From assembly GCA_930367205.1 (NCBI GenBank), contig OV884014.1, forward strand, positions 78,409,104 through 78,473,103: a DNA stretch of 64,000 bases, given 5' to 3'. The DNA comes from Acanthosoma haemorrhoidale (Eukaryota > Arthropoda > Insecta > Hemiptera > Acanthosomatidae). The position numbers and the translations under genes were made by a program. The notes under the pieces were generated by a model. That model had not been told where the DNA came from, searched no databases, and worked only from the letters and a program-made list of their open reading frames with translations. This document shows positions 42,589 through 55,146 of this stretch, one piece after another. The number at the start of each line of letters is the position of its first letter. Position 1 is the first letter of the stretch.

Positions 42589-45500
42589 TCAAACACAAGT
42601 TTCCCAGTCAGATTTTGGAGGGATATTCAGTTCCGAATCAATTTCCTCATCTTCTGGATCAATATTGTCATGGAGATAATTTTTCGGTATTTGAGGTACA
42701 AACTGATCCACTTTTTCCAGCAGAGCATCTGGATAGCCAGGTGAATAGTATCTAAAACAAAAATTAAGAACATCAGTGACATCTATGGGTAAAGATAAGA
42801 ATAGCTGATGGTAGTGTTGTTACTGGACAATTCTGAAAGGAGTGACTGTTAAGAAGTAAATAACTTGTGAAATATTCTCTAAGTTTCAAATGGAAAGCTA
42901 TTCTTTTAAAGGCTGTGTTAGTTGTTCAAAACCAGCAACTCTTATGTTTTCACCATTTCTGTCTGTCTTGTGATTATTGCGAGCTCGAAACATGAAATTT
43001 TCTATTTTTATTTGATGAACCAACAGAATGAAAAATACTTTGAATTCTATCAACCATGATTTATGTGTCAATTACTAATCAGGTAATTTGATGATGATAA
43101 GAAAATTATGTCTGTTTAGAAACAATTCTTCATATAGGAAATAAAGATATATATATTATCTCTACTCAGACTTTATTATGCATGGGTGCCAAGATTTTAG
43201 CTTCCGTACAATTAATATAATACGTGTGGGAACTTCAGTGGTATATAATCATGTAAAGCCATGGAGAAATCATGTTCAGAATAGTTTCTCAGCCCTTGTT
43301 TGACTGAGGTATGAAATTTGAAATTGTTATATTGTTTTAACAAATCATTGACATTGATTAACTACTCAGTTCCAAGTGACAATGTGTTGGGTCAACTTTG
43401 ATTTGAACATTACATAACAATATTTTTTTTAACAACCATATACACTTAAATAATTTTGTTAGCAATGCTTGTAAGAATTATCAATCAAATAGAAATTATA
43501 GCAAGATCAACAAAACAGACTAATCTGTCATAATTATAAGTGATAACCTTTAGAAACTACAGTAAAGTATGTGCACCTGATAATTTCTTCAGGGAAGCAA
43601 CTGTTTATTATTTCAATATATTCCATCAATGAAGAACCAGGCTCAGCTTTGATTCCTTGCATTTTCTTTAGAGAACCTGAAACGACAAATAGCCTTCGAG
43701 CTCTCGCGTCCGTAGGCAAGATCTAAAAATAAAGCAACAGATTTTAACTATATAGTTAAATAATAATAATAATATTCAGGAAAACCACCATTTTTATTTG
43801 AGTTATCAATGATAAAATTAAATGATTCAATTGAAAATAAGAAAAATATTTAAGGGGTGCAAAATAATAATTTGTATAACACTAACTAATAAACATAAAT
43901 AGTACAGAAATAAACAGTGGGCCAAAAAAATTGTAAATCAATATTAAGAAAGGAAAAATATCTCTTTGTAACTACTGACCCACTGACCTAGTTCCTTGAC
44001 AACTGTTTTGCTACTGGATAGGTAGGTGCCTGGCATGGTTAAACAGAAATTACTTATTAAAGCATAACTCATTAATTTTAATTTGTAAATAAATAAAATA
44101 TTAGATATGTATGGTAACTGTGATTTAAAAGTGTCTGGAATAAAATCAAGTTTATTCAAGAAAAATGAAAATATATGCATGTCGATTGGAAAACAAAAAT
44201 TCTACAAAGTTTACAGTGCACAGCAGTCTATCGAAGAAGAGGAAGAAAACCAAGACAAGGATGATGAGGTTAAGGTAACTGAACTCAAACTAAATAAAGA
44301 GCAGATTAGTAAAGTGAGCATCCAAACAAAGAAAGAGAAAATGCTGAAAGAAATACTCATTTCCCAATCGATGCAGAAGAAGCAGGCTGAGGAAGAACGG
44401 CATCTCCTTCCTATGGCTCATCAAAACTATCCTAGCTGCAAAATGCTAATTGACATCGGTAAAAACCAAAAGCAATCAATTGAAGAGATCAAGCGGCAAC
44501 TTTTCACTCAAACTCAAAAGAAACCGACGACAAAATTTCCTAGTTTCGATGATGTTCTTTGCTATGCCTCAAATGCATACCATGAGCTATATGAACAGCA
44601 TTTAAACAATGCAAAAGATATAATAATGAGGCTTCAACCTCTTTCTCCAGAGCATGTGTATAACAAACAAAAGCATGTTTTGGAAATGCCTTTAGAGGTT
44701 AAGAGAGGTAATTTAGCACCACACTTATCTGTTTAATTTATTACCTGGCTGAACTGCCCGATGACGTATTTGAGTAGCTCTGGAGGTGCGGTATGCAACA
44801 GTGTTTCAAGCGCATGAGTATTTAAACATTTTCTTACTACCTGTTTGAACATCCCTTGGGCCTTTTGTTTGAGATCTTCTGAGCTTTTAGGGTTTGTGTA
44901 TAACTGGAAAAATAAAAGATATTTAGAAATATATTATATGTATCAAAATAATTTAACAGAAAATAATAATCACCTTGAGCACAATTAGAAATATATGTTG
45001 ACAAGCCATTTGTTCTGTATGTTCTGGAGAATGTTTTCCAATCTGTCCTAAGGTCCAGATGATAGCAGACTTTATATGGTCACCGTAGTCAGCTTGTAGG
45101 ACTTTACCCAATACCTCAACCGCCTACATTTATAAAACAATAAGATAGTAAAGTTTTTTATTATCAAGTCTTAAAATTAGATTAAGTTAAGTTGAAAGTA
45201 TATTACAACACTTTTTAATGTAATAGATAGTTATGTTGTTATTTTTAGAGATCTCTTTTTGCTATTTCCTTCATAAGTTTTGATGTCAATACCTCAAAAG
45301 TAATACTCAAGCTCAAGGACTAAAATGCCTATCAGAAGTAGAAGGTTTAAAATTTTTTAAAAAGTAAATAAAAATATGAATTATTTAAATTGTCAGTTCG
45401 GAGATGTCACAGATAAAAGTATTGTTATTTGTAAATTTTTGTCCATTCAAATGCTGTAAGTATTTGTCCAGAAGACTTATTGGAAAAATGAAAGCCACTT

Positions 45501-48500
45501 TATCCAAAAAAAATTCATTTTCCTTAAATAATTCGTATTATTAACCGTTATATTTTTAGCATGGGTGCCAAAAAGAAATAGCTGCAATATTTTTAAATTA
45601 AAAAAATGATGAACAAAATCAATCCAGTTTCTGAGGATAGCTGTTAGTTTCAAACTACTATTATAGAAATCTTCCAATTTAAATATTGTAAAAAATTATT
45701 ATTTATTGATAAGAAAATATTAACCTTAGAACTAATTGCAGCCAGGGCAAGTTGATCAGATTCGGCACTGATAAAACCGATTGCGAGGATACCTGGTAAA
45801 ATAGTACTCTCCTCCGAAACAGAAATCATGTGTAGAAGGCCGCCCAAGCCACCGGTGTTCACTACCAGTTGAGCTAGCTGAAAGGAAAAAAATTATATTA
45901 CTGAGAGAAATAATTTATTTCTAAAACAGTAAAAGGCTGTTCAATTCTACTGGGTTGTTATATATTGCATAAGCTGTATAACTTGGTTGGTTGAGCTGAA
46001 AAACCGCAGTGTAGTTGGTGAGATGAGCTGCAGCAGAGCAGCTTGTGGGAGACCAACAGAGTCAATTCTCTAAGATTGTGAGGAGACAGACCGTCATTTA
46101 GAGAGGGGTCCAGCATGGAAACGCCGAGCCAGTTAAAGAGAACACTCATTCCACAACAACAAAGAATGTATCAATATTATTATATGCCATTGTTTGTAAT
46201 GGTAGCTATTGTTTATAAAATTCTGTAGCCAGTTATTTTCATATGAAATATTTGGATTGCACGAAATTATGCACCAAAACTTCGAGATATTAAATGAAGC
46301 GTCATAAAATAAACTACTATTCTTTATGACCTTTTTATAAATATATTTTTACTCTAAGTAAATAACCTTGTACAATTTTAGCAAAGGCGAGATACATATT
46401 TAGAAGATATTATATTGAATATTTTCATTGTATATATTTAGGTTCATAGAGATCAAGTGAGAGAAATAGAGGACACGCCTGTTAAAATTTCATCTAGTAA
46501 CTCGTGTTCATTACATTGATTGTTACAATCTGACCAATTTTATATTATTTTAAGTTAAATCATTTTTAGTGAATTAAAATTGTTATTGTATCTTAATATA
46601 TATAGTTTTGAGTGTAAGATGACAATTTCAAAAACATGCAAATTATAACCTGAAAACCCCTGGGTAATAATTAAATTCATTCACTATTATTTAGTATTAG
46701 TTTGGTATTAATAACTTATAAATTTAACTTCTTTCGTAAGTATATTACATAAAATTAATTAGTGATTTTTGATGGTAAATAATAGAATTACCTGTACGTG
46801 ATGTTTTACTATTTCGCAAATCAAACATGCAGCGGCCTTTCTTAATGAGGCATCCGGATGTCCAAGGTAAAGCAACGCATCAGAGATCACATCTGTTTCC
46901 ACAATAGTTTCGGCCATGTCAAGATTATGTTTGGCGATATGACTCAAACAGCAGAGGATATTTTTCTACTGGGAATATGAAAAACAGAAACAATTATAAT
47001 TATTTTTTTTTTAAATCTATACCACTACAGGTCCCAAAGTACCATTTTTAAGCACTTTGAAAAAGAGAGTAATTTGAATTTAACTGCAGCTTTAGCCCAC
47101 CAATTTCTGATCATTGAAGTATCTTCAGCAGATAATCTGGCAGAGTAATGCTAACTACATTTGTGGTTTCTCACCATTTTCCTTCTCCTCATTCTTTCTT
47201 GGTCACCTGAGAAATATTGGATGACCCTAGTCAGATCTGTGAACAGGACTTTTCCTTCCATTTAACCACCATTCAAGAATGGTTCAAGGCTGATGCTCTC
47301 TTGCAAACATCAGTGTTTTCTAGAAAGAACTGCCCCCAGCCCTGGTCTTCTTGATGTTAGGCTGCTCTCCCTTAGTTCTCTCCTCAATGTTGGTGATTAA
47401 ATATGGATGTTCCATACTTAAGTAATCAGATGTTGGAGGCCTGAACTTGCTGTCTAATTCAAAGTAAATATTTACAGAAATAGCTAATTGCATTTATACA
47501 TATCTGCTTTTGATGAGCAGAGTATGTCAAAATAAATAACCAGAACAATAATTGATTAAATTTAAGCAATGATACCAACTATATTGGTCTTTAGTTCAAT
47601 TCACATTACATTTGAAAATGTTCCATTTACTATTAGTTCATGTTAGTTCAATTTTTTTTAAAATGACATAGAGTTTGAGTTACATGTGACAATCTCCTTG
47701 AATAGGGCCTTGTAAGATTGCAGCTTTGTTACAAAAATGTGGCAGTGAACTTGAATGTGCACTACAGAGGGTATACAAAACCAGTCCAAAATCAGAAAAT
47801 AATAAATTTTTTAAGAAAATTTAATACTAACCTTCAACTTTGGACTTGGATTAGGCAGATTCTTGGCTAGACAAGAAATACATCCTGCATCTATGATAGC
47901 TTGTGCGAGGGTCACGTCATGCTTTGCAATATCGGCCAGTGTTGATGCGGCAATCTGCCTCAAGCATACTTCTGGTTCTTGTAAGGTAAGTTTTAGGAGG
48001 GGAACAGCACCTGGTAATTGTTTATCTTGTAAAGTTTTGTGGCAATAAATTCTAAAAGTTCCTACTTTGTTCTAGCTACTTGTCAGATATAACACCATAT
48101 TATATAAGATGAAATTGTCAAAATTTACCTGTGGCCCTGGTATGTTAATTGCTAAAGTAATACATAAGAAATAAAATTATAATATATATAAGTAAATGAA
48201 AAAACAATTTAAGTCCAATTATGATCCATCACATAATTTAAGGGTTTATCTGTGGCTGCATAGTCCAGTCCCAACATATTACGTACTGCTAATCAAGACA
48301 ATGGGGACTTTATTTGATAACATACTTACATAAGAATATATGAAAATATTTATTTTTAATTACCCACTCATCATTAGTTTAAATGGGGATGCTTTTATTG
48401 TTTGCATCATTGGGGCATCAAATGGAACACCCATACAAAATATCATTGCTCCACGTAAGACTGGAGTTGGGAAGGAAATATTGTGAACACAATACTAATG

Positions 48501-51500
48501 ACTTTTTGTCATTATAAATAAATAGAAGACAAAAATTTCATATTGTTAAGCATGACATCAAGATCTTTAATTTCATTTGATTCTCAGTGATGCTTAAAAT
48601 AAAACCAGCCCCATAAAAATAATAAAGGGTCATTCATTAATTGGAAACGAATTCATGATCTCTCTTATTAATAATATGTGGTGTGGCTTATGCGGACTAC
48701 AATTACATTAGCTCATGAAAAATGTTAATATCATGTTTGCAACCTTCACTTAACCAACTTTTTTGATATAGAAACATGATATTATGCACTATGAAACATG
48801 ATATAGTTCCTTTTGATGCCCTGACCCTACAAAAAATAATAGCAATCACATAGTAATTAATAAATTAATAATTACAAAAAATCCATCATATTGAGTGGGG
48901 GTATCACATTAAAGATTTAATCATCCTGATTAATGATACATAATGTTTGTCAGAAGAAGTCATTAACATTGTTTTCACAGCTATAATAGAACTCACGATT
49001 ATGTGATGATGCATACACTTGACTATTATTTTTTCACAATCGTTTAATAAGGTTTTAAGAATCTGATGAGTATCCCCTTAAGTATCTGTTTTTAGGTCCT
49101 TATTTTATTCATTTTTATTTATTTTATTATTGATGTAAAACACTTAGTAGCCAATTAAAATTAATCAGAACAAACAATAATAATGAAAAATATCTCATAA
49201 TATAACTAACAAGTATATCTAGCTGTGAAAGGAAAACATGCTTAGAGGATTAAACATCTGATCAACCACTAAGGTTTTTCGATTTAGTGTGGTAATGTGT
49301 ACAAATAAAACCCAACCATCCTGGCCGATTAATTGTGATCTTACGATCTTTGTTTATAAGTGCATCATAGCCATATTGAATATTAATATACAGCCTAGGC
49401 TTCCCCCCACTTCACTACCTACAAATGAGTCCCCAAATTGACTGATCAACTATCAGTTACAATATAAAAATACAAACCTGCAGAAACAACCGCATCTGCA
49501 TGGTTGGCATTGTGCTTGACAATGTGGCCGATAGCCCATATCGCCGCCTCTTTGACACTAGCATCAAAATCTTCCATGCAGGTCAGTATTCCGGTGAGAA
49601 CTCCATTTGCCAGAAGGAGACCTGCCATCTCCATATTATGTTTGGCAATGCCCCGGATTACAAACATGGCTGATTTCTTATAGTATTTCTGAAAACGGTA
49701 TTTCATAAAGTAACTTTTGATTAATAATAACATCATTTTAATTTTAATCCAGGGTTGAAAGCATTTTTGTTATTTTTAAGAAACAAAAAATAAAGCTTAT
49801 AGTATAGCAGGGTCTAATCAGATCATCTTGAGGGAGATCCGGTAAAGAGATGTCCTTTAAACAGGGAAAAAAGAGAAATAGGCTTTTGTCACTTTTATTA
49901 ATCTGACCTATTTAGGAGGAGATAGCTTGAAACACTTGGCCTATGTTCCTCTTTTATAACAGCTTGGAACTACTACTAAACATTGTAAATGATGCCATAA
50001 GTTAAGTGGATTCAAATTAGTTATTATAATAAGTAAATATAATAAAGTAAATCACTTAATTTTAAATAAATGACATTTTCAAACAACACAGCCTGGAACA
50101 AAAAACCCCGAATAATAAAGAAAAATAGAAAGTTATGCATTGTTTGTAATAATCAACATAATATAAAATACATATTGAAAATAGTTAAAATTGTATTAAT
50201 TTTAATCCAAGGTTAAGATTACTTTTTGTAGGTTGTATTTAAATTTGGGAGAGAAGATTCACAATCATTACTTAATTCACAAAGATGGCATTACCATCAA
50301 TAACCGATCAGTTACCATATTAAGCGGCCCTATCTGTTTAAGAATTCCTTAAACCCAACATTTCTGGTAAGAATGTAGATAGTAAATAAAGTAAATATTA
50401 TAAAACTAATTTTTTTTTATTAATATCAAGAGGGAAACCGGAAAAATATATCCAATATTTCATAATTATGTCAGCCATTTAAAGGCAGAGTGTGAAGATA
50501 AAACTGGGATGAGTGTGGCATTCCTAGTTCGGAATTGAGGTAGAAAATAAATAACTCGCCTTTATTTATTGGTATAACAAATTTCCCATCCACATACATT
50601 ATTAAATCACTGTAGTCTTGTTTTCCACCAATAGAAGGGATGAAGCAAATCAATTTCTGTCAGTTGTTTCAGCATTTCTGCCATTCTCATCTTTGGAGCA
50701 TGAACTGATTCAAAATGTGTCCCGTTAAGCACGGATTTAAATTTTTGGAAAAGACAAAAATTGCAAGGTCCTAAATTGGGTGAATATGGAGGATGTTCAA
50801 GTGAAGTAATGTAATTGTTGGTCAAAAATTGGTTTTCAGGAAGTGCTTAGTGCGAAGGCACATTGTGAAGAATAAAACCATTTTTTTTTACAGTTGTTTC
50901 TGTTTTATTATGACTCTTTTGCTCAGCTTCTTTAAAACTGCCTTATAATACTGTTGGTAACATTTGTGCCTTCTGTTGCCCATTCTTACAATATTGAAAC
51001 AAACCAAGAGTATTTCTTTGAATTTTTATTTGCTTTGACGACCTTTTTTCTTTTTAAGTGATGAATATGTTTTCTAGTGCATTGACTATCTTTTGCTTTC
51101 AGGCTCATACTAGAAGATCCAGGTCTCATCACAATGATTAATTTCCGAAACAGTTTTGGGTCTGCGTTAGGATGCTGCAAATTGCCAACACAACTTTTAA
51201 CATTGGCATTTTTTTGGCACTCTCCAGAAAACACTAACAAACTAAATGATGACTCGCTTTTATTTGAACCTCATAGTTTTGCTCCTTGTCGTGCAGGTTC
51301 ATTCATGTTTGCAGTTATAACTGGTTTTGACTGCTTTGTTTACAAGGAGGAATCACAGCCTTGTTTTTTTATAGGCACACTTTGCATTCTGTTCATTCAA
51401 GTCTACAGAGGTGTTTTTAACAGTAAAATATTAGTCAGTTTCCATCCATACATGAGAAGTTATTGGTACCTAAAGAAAGAAGAGAACAAAAAAGATTTTA

Positions 51501-53287
51501 TCATGTTTTAAGCTTATACCATTTTAAAGAGGATTAAAATATTATTTGTATTTTTTATTTAGTTAAAAATGTTCTAAGCCCCCAGAGTTTATTTATTTAC
51601 ATTAATTTATTAAAATAATGCTCAGAATTTGTTTGTTTTTAATTATCTATAAATATAACTTTTTTTTAATCTTATGATTTCTATATTTATATCCTATAAC
51701 TAACATGATAAATTAAATGAAATTATTAAATTCAGTTCAATGTATAACACATCACATACACTTCTGTCATCGATGCCCTGGATCAATTTTTCGACTAGAT
51801 TCAACTGAAAGCACATTTGTGCCGCTTCATAATTGGTGTTGACCATGCGTCCTATGGCAAGAGCTGCACATTGCTGGACTTTGTGCGATACGTCAGTCAA
51901 GAGAGGGGCTAAGTGTTCCATCGCTTCACATCGCATCAGGCACTCCATGTGCACAGGTCTTGTGGAGTAGTCGGCGAGTTGCTGCGCAAATGTCAGGCGG
52001 GCCTTTAAGTAATTTTCAAAAACTGAAATAAGTTCAAAGTTTTGCAGAACTCACACTCAAACAGGATATGCTAAGTAAGCAATATAGAGTAATTTTTTTA
52101 ATCAATATTTAAACATATTTCAGCCAAAAACTACTGAATTGAATCGATCAATCATTAATATGAATACATTTATATTATATGATTTAAGATCAAGGGGCCA
52201 GGTCAGCTACCAGTCATGAAGTAATTCACTACTTAAATCAATTCCTCCTACATTTTTGAATCTATTTATTACAAGTAACTACTTTATTGATGGTTTTTGC
52301 CAATTACCTTTACACATAACTTTTAATAACGGCTTTTCTTTTAAACAAATATCTAAACTATACCAAATTTCAAAAAAAGTATTAGTTTTTTAAGCACCAT
52401 TTCTAAATCATTTCAATACATTCTGCATGTAGGGTGCAAATATGGGATTTAAAATTTCATGGAATAACATCTCCTGTAATTTTATAAGTGTAGATTCATT
52501 TAAATATAGTATTGTTACAATATATGTTTAAATATTTAAAGTTATTTCTTGGATTTCTCAAGCTCTGGAACTCTATAGACGGTTTGGAATGGCAAAAGAT
52601 GGAGAATTTCTAACTTTTCAAAATTTAGTTGAAAAAATCCAGTTGGAATCATTATTATTTATTGAAGAAACAGAAAAAAGTTGAAATTTATAGCTTATGG
52701 CATGAGGTTTTGAAAATATGAAGTTTGGCGAAACAAAGAGACAGTATTTTTTTATATAGTGAACTTATTTCAACTACATGAGCAGCTTTCCAGCTGTGAA
52801 AGTCTCAATCATAACAGTTAATTAGGAATACTTCAATAATTGGTAAATTCTGTCTTAACCAAACAAACAACAAAAAAGAGAAATAAAAGTAAAAGAGTTT
52901 TATACATAGCAATATTGTAATAAAAGCTATAGTATTATAAATTAATCTTTTCAAATGTTCTAAAATAAATTTCTAAATTAATGTATGAAAAAACAAACAC
53001 AAAATTCATTCACCATCACCATCTCACAACATTCAATTTAAGTTTATCGACATGACACATTTAGTTGTAGAACATTGAAAAAAATGATAATGCTTAAACA
53101 CAACAATATCCTAACGGATTTCCTTAATGAAAAATATTGTTTCAATACAAGGATCCTATAACCCTTTAAGGAAATGAATATTTTAACATTTCAGGATGGA
53201 ATAAAGCTTTTTAAACAGCTTAATTTTGCATACCTAGATATTTGCAAAAAATCTCCCATTACCTTGCAATATAGTTTTCGTTGTCAT
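42589..53287 (-). CDS. SPAG6: Sperm-associated antigen 6 (SPAG6 / PF16), 10 coding exons
   Basis: An armadillo-repeat protein of the axonemal central-pair apparatus, needed for motile cilia and sperm flagella. Exons in transcript order: 53263-53287, 51760-52022, 49478-49688, 47832-48010, 46792-46965, 45725-45877, 44974-45123, 44745-44903, 43577-43722, 42589-42751. They join in phase to 1623 nt, 540 residues (human about 509). The first exon gives MTTKTILQ and joins VFENYLKARLTFAQQLADYS, matching the SPAG6 N-terminus. ARM repeats follow, e.g. KVQQCAALAIGRM, VKEAAIWAIGHIVKHNA, LRQIAASTLADIAKHD and HIKSAIIWTLGQIGKHSPEH. The C-terminal signature ARRLFVVSGSLKKMQGIKAE and YYSPGYPDALLEKVD is present. 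The last exon adds an acidic tail (DPEDEEIDSE) beyond the human end. All introns are GT-AG. Confidence 0.96.
44107..44736 (+). CDS. Intronless 209-residue protein nested antisense in a SPAG6 intron, function unknown
   Basis: The longest uninterrupted open frame that is not part of a known gene here. It lies entirely within the SPAG6 intron 43723-44744 on the opposite strand. An in-frame stop lies 21 bases before the ATG, so the frame is complete. The product is hydrophilic and rich in Lys, Glu and Gln. A likely coiled-coil spans about residues 40-100 (EEEEENQDKDDE, KKQAEEERHLL), and a mixed domain follows (FPSFDDVLCYASNAYHELYE). There is no signal peptide or membrane segment. Base composition is richer in GC than the flanks. 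The stop codon is only 8 bases from the SPAG6 exon at 44745, so its transcript would probably overlap that exon in antisense. I do not recognise the family. A testis-expressed retrogene or a lineage-specific gene are possibilities, by inference only. Confidence 0.6.
   Translation: MYGNCDLKVSGIKSSLFKKNENICMSIGKQKFYKVYSAQQSIEEEEENQDKDDEVKVTELKLNKEQISKVSIQTKKEKMLKEILISQSMQKKQAEEERHLLPMAHQNYPSCKMLIDIGKNQKQSIEEIKRQLFTQTQKKPTTKFPSFDDVLCYASNAYHELYEQHLNNAKDIIMRLQPLSPEHVYNKQKHVLEMPLEVKRGNLAPHLSV
45958..46149 (-). other. GC-richer open segment in a SPAG6 intron
   Basis: A 63-codon open frame in a locally GC-rich patch of the intron 45878-46791. It begins MSVLFNWLGVSML and is rich in Leu, Ser, Cys and His. 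SPAG6 exons on both sides already join in phase without it, so it is not a missing exon. It may be an old transposon fragment. Confidence 0.25.
47280..47400 (-). repeat. Dispersed repeat C, copy 2
   Basis: On the - strand it reads gcagcctaacatcaagaaga, ctggggg, ttctttctagaaaacactg, matching 34640-34740 on the + strand. It lies in a SPAG6 intron. The surrounding 300 bp are also richer in GC than the rest of the intron and may be part of the same element. Confidence 0.6.
48011..49477. other. SPAG6 intron without recognised content
   Basis: AT-rich; no open frame or repeat family recognised. Confidence 0.5.
50480..51240 (-). pseudogene. Decayed mariner transposase in a SPAG6 intron
   Basis: On the - strand the mariner order is readable: NADPKLFRKLII, then after a frameshift CDETWIF*YEPESKR*SMH (first catalytic Asp kept in the GDETW block), KFKEILLVCFN, YYKAVLKKLSKRV, the second block reduced to FILHNVPSH, and the third block LEHPPYSPNLGPCNFCLF, with WWKTRLQ near the end. 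The second Asp (HHDN) is lost and the third (PCDF) is Asn. Stops are scattered throughout. The terminal repeats could not be placed. Its third block and C-terminus resemble the family of the 20 kb element more than that of the 3 kb element. Confidence 0.8.
52023..53262 (-). other. SPAG6 intron 1
   Basis: AT-rich, GT-AG bounded (donor gtaatg, acceptor tttcag). No other feature is seen. Confidence 0.7.
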
Positions 53288-53438
53288 ATTATGCCTTGTA
53301 GGAGCGCCAAAAAACGTTTTGGGTAAATTAACCTAACTTCTTAGATTGATGTATTTTAGGGAAGCATTTAGATAAAATTATAGTAGAATATATCACATGT
53401 TTAGTTCATTGTATATTGCTCAAACAAAAAAGTTGAGC

Positions 53439-53534
53439 TTAATCAAGTAAATTATAAGTCTCATATTTGCATTCTTTAAATAAACTAGAAAATATATAAT
53501 TCTGTTTCAGAACAGTACATTTTCGGCAGATTTC
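53439..53534 (-). CDS. Duplicated terminal exon of VPS41, possible alternative 3' exon
   Basis: The sequence after an intact acceptor (tttcag) reads EICRKCTVLKQNYIF, followed by 16 further codons and a stop. It matches the genuine last VPS41 exon (KICRICTTQKHRIIF, 55147-55194) in phase, in the two cysteines of the RING's final C-x-x-C pair, and in the flanking noncoding bases (ctttaaataaa-ta, atatcacatgttta). If spliced to the exon at 55278-55354 it would complete the RING with Lys in place of Ile and a longer tail. The AATAAA that follows the genuine exon is changed here (tgtttatttt to tgtttagttc). It sits 152 bp upstream of the SPAG6 ATG. It may be a used alternative exon, part of the SPAG6 5' region, or a relic. 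Confidence 0.5.
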   Translation of the reverse strand, partial: EICRKCTVLKQNYIFSSLFKECKYETYNLLD

Positions 53535-53539
53535 CTGAA

Positions 53540-55010
53540 AAAAAATGTAATAATTTTAAATTAAAACTAATATCAGCCTTCATGTTTTGGATACTACAAT
53601 GTGAATTATTTAATAAAATATGTGTAGTTATATATTTTTTGTAATGGTATTCTATATAAACATTCCAAAAGTATTAACATGTACTATGTCTATGCCTGTC
53701 TAACCTGAGTTTGCTTATGAGGTAGTGGGGATAGAGTTGCGCATAAGCCCAACATTCTTACTGTCAATCCCCTCCACTCATGCTCCCCCTTTCCAATATT
53801 CCACTATAACCCTGCACTAGGAGCAAGGAAAATTATTAACTACATGGAACACTTTAACTTACAATAATCCAAAATCTTCATGTTCATAATAACTGATTAA
53901 AGACTAGCCAGCAGATAATCTAACATGTTGATTTTCCAATCTGTTCTTCTCGGGCGGCAGATACAGAAAAAGGCCTCATCTCTATCCTCCAGTATAAATT
54001 GAACTCGCCTTTCTCTCCCACTTCAGCAACTCTTTTTTCAACTGAATTACTAAGATGTGAATGTTAGCTAACTTTATTTCGTTGGAGTCCCACAAAATGA
54101 ATGCAGCATAAAATCTCTGGCAAGAGAAGGGTACCCACATGTAAATAACCTCCCGTTTCTGGTTTAAGTACATAATGGCATTTAACCCCCCCCCCCACAA
54201 AAAAAAATAGTAAAAGATGATATCATTATCATTACTACTTAAAAGTTTCTTGATGATTTCAAATAATACGTCAAGTATGTTTGCCTATATTGAATTCAAA
54301 TAATAAAAGTAAATGAATTTAAAATTCATATTTTAATAAAAATGGACAAATTATTGAAAATAAGATCTATTCAATGTTTTATTGTAATGAATGAGGTAAA
54401 TCACTACTCAGAGGTCTTCAGGTTCTGTTCTGAATTGAATAGTGAAAACTCATCAAATATGCAAAACTAAAGAATTAGTTACAATAATGTGAAATATAAT
54501 TGTTCTGGACCAATCGCTTTAAAAATTTTTTTTTGCTGTAAATTATTATAAAACTGGTTGGATTATAAAATGAAATTTACTGAACCTGTGATCCACCCGT
54601 ATGAGCTGTCATCTTTCACCTTCACCAGGGAACTTTTATTTGATTTCTTTGTTTTTTATATTTCAGATTTATTTTCTTATTTATTCGATTTATTCATAAT
54701 ATTTATTTATTTTTGTTTGATTGTTTTAGGGCATGTCTACATCAACCACAAGGGCTCATTGACGCCCACAAACTAAGGAGAGTTGACAAATAATTATTTT
54801 TAGGGTATGTACATAGTTGTTACTTATCTTTTCCAGTAAGAAATTTTTAAAACTAAAGTGTTATGGCTAGGTGACAAGGCAGAAGCCTTGTCATTTTGGT
54901 TCATTTATTTTGGGACTCTAGGAATAATTACAATTAAGTACAAAATTAAATTTTGAATGCTTGATAATGCCAAGTTTTATTAGGAAAACGCTATGAGCAA
55001 ACAGGAATGG
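53540..55010. other. VPS41-SPAG6 intergenic region
   Basis: Between the VPS41 end and its duplicated exon. It is AT-rich with a moderately GC-rich patch near 53690-53830 and an 11-base C tract at 54186-54196. The open frames at 53982-54200 (-) and 54558-54776 (+) match nothing I recognise. Any SPAG6 promoter should lie in or near its left part. Confidence 0.45.
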
Positions 55011-55023
55011 AGTATATCACATG

Positions 55024-55029
55024 TTTATT
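55024..55029 (-). terminator. VPS41 polyadenylation signal
   Basis: AATAAA on the - strand about 118 bases past the VPS41 stop. It is the nearest good candidate. Confidence 0.5.
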
Positions 55030-55146
55030 TTTGTTTGTATATAATATACATATAAAAAAATGAGCTTAAAATATGGTAACAATATAGTAAGTAAAAAATG
55101 TAGATCTTTAATTTACATACTATATAAAAACCTTTAAATAAATTAA

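Noticed and set aside
51134..51511. 125-codon + strand open frame
   Set aside because: It largely overlaps, on the opposite strand, the decayed mariner transposase whose motifs are readable on the - strand; it looks like a shadow frame.
52211..52317. Two other possible SPAG6 first exons (ATGACTG at 52217 and ATGTGTAAAG at 52317)
   Set aside because: Both fit the phase, but the exon at 53263-53287 encodes MTTKTILQ, which aligns with the known SPAG6 start and has a good donor, so it is preferred.
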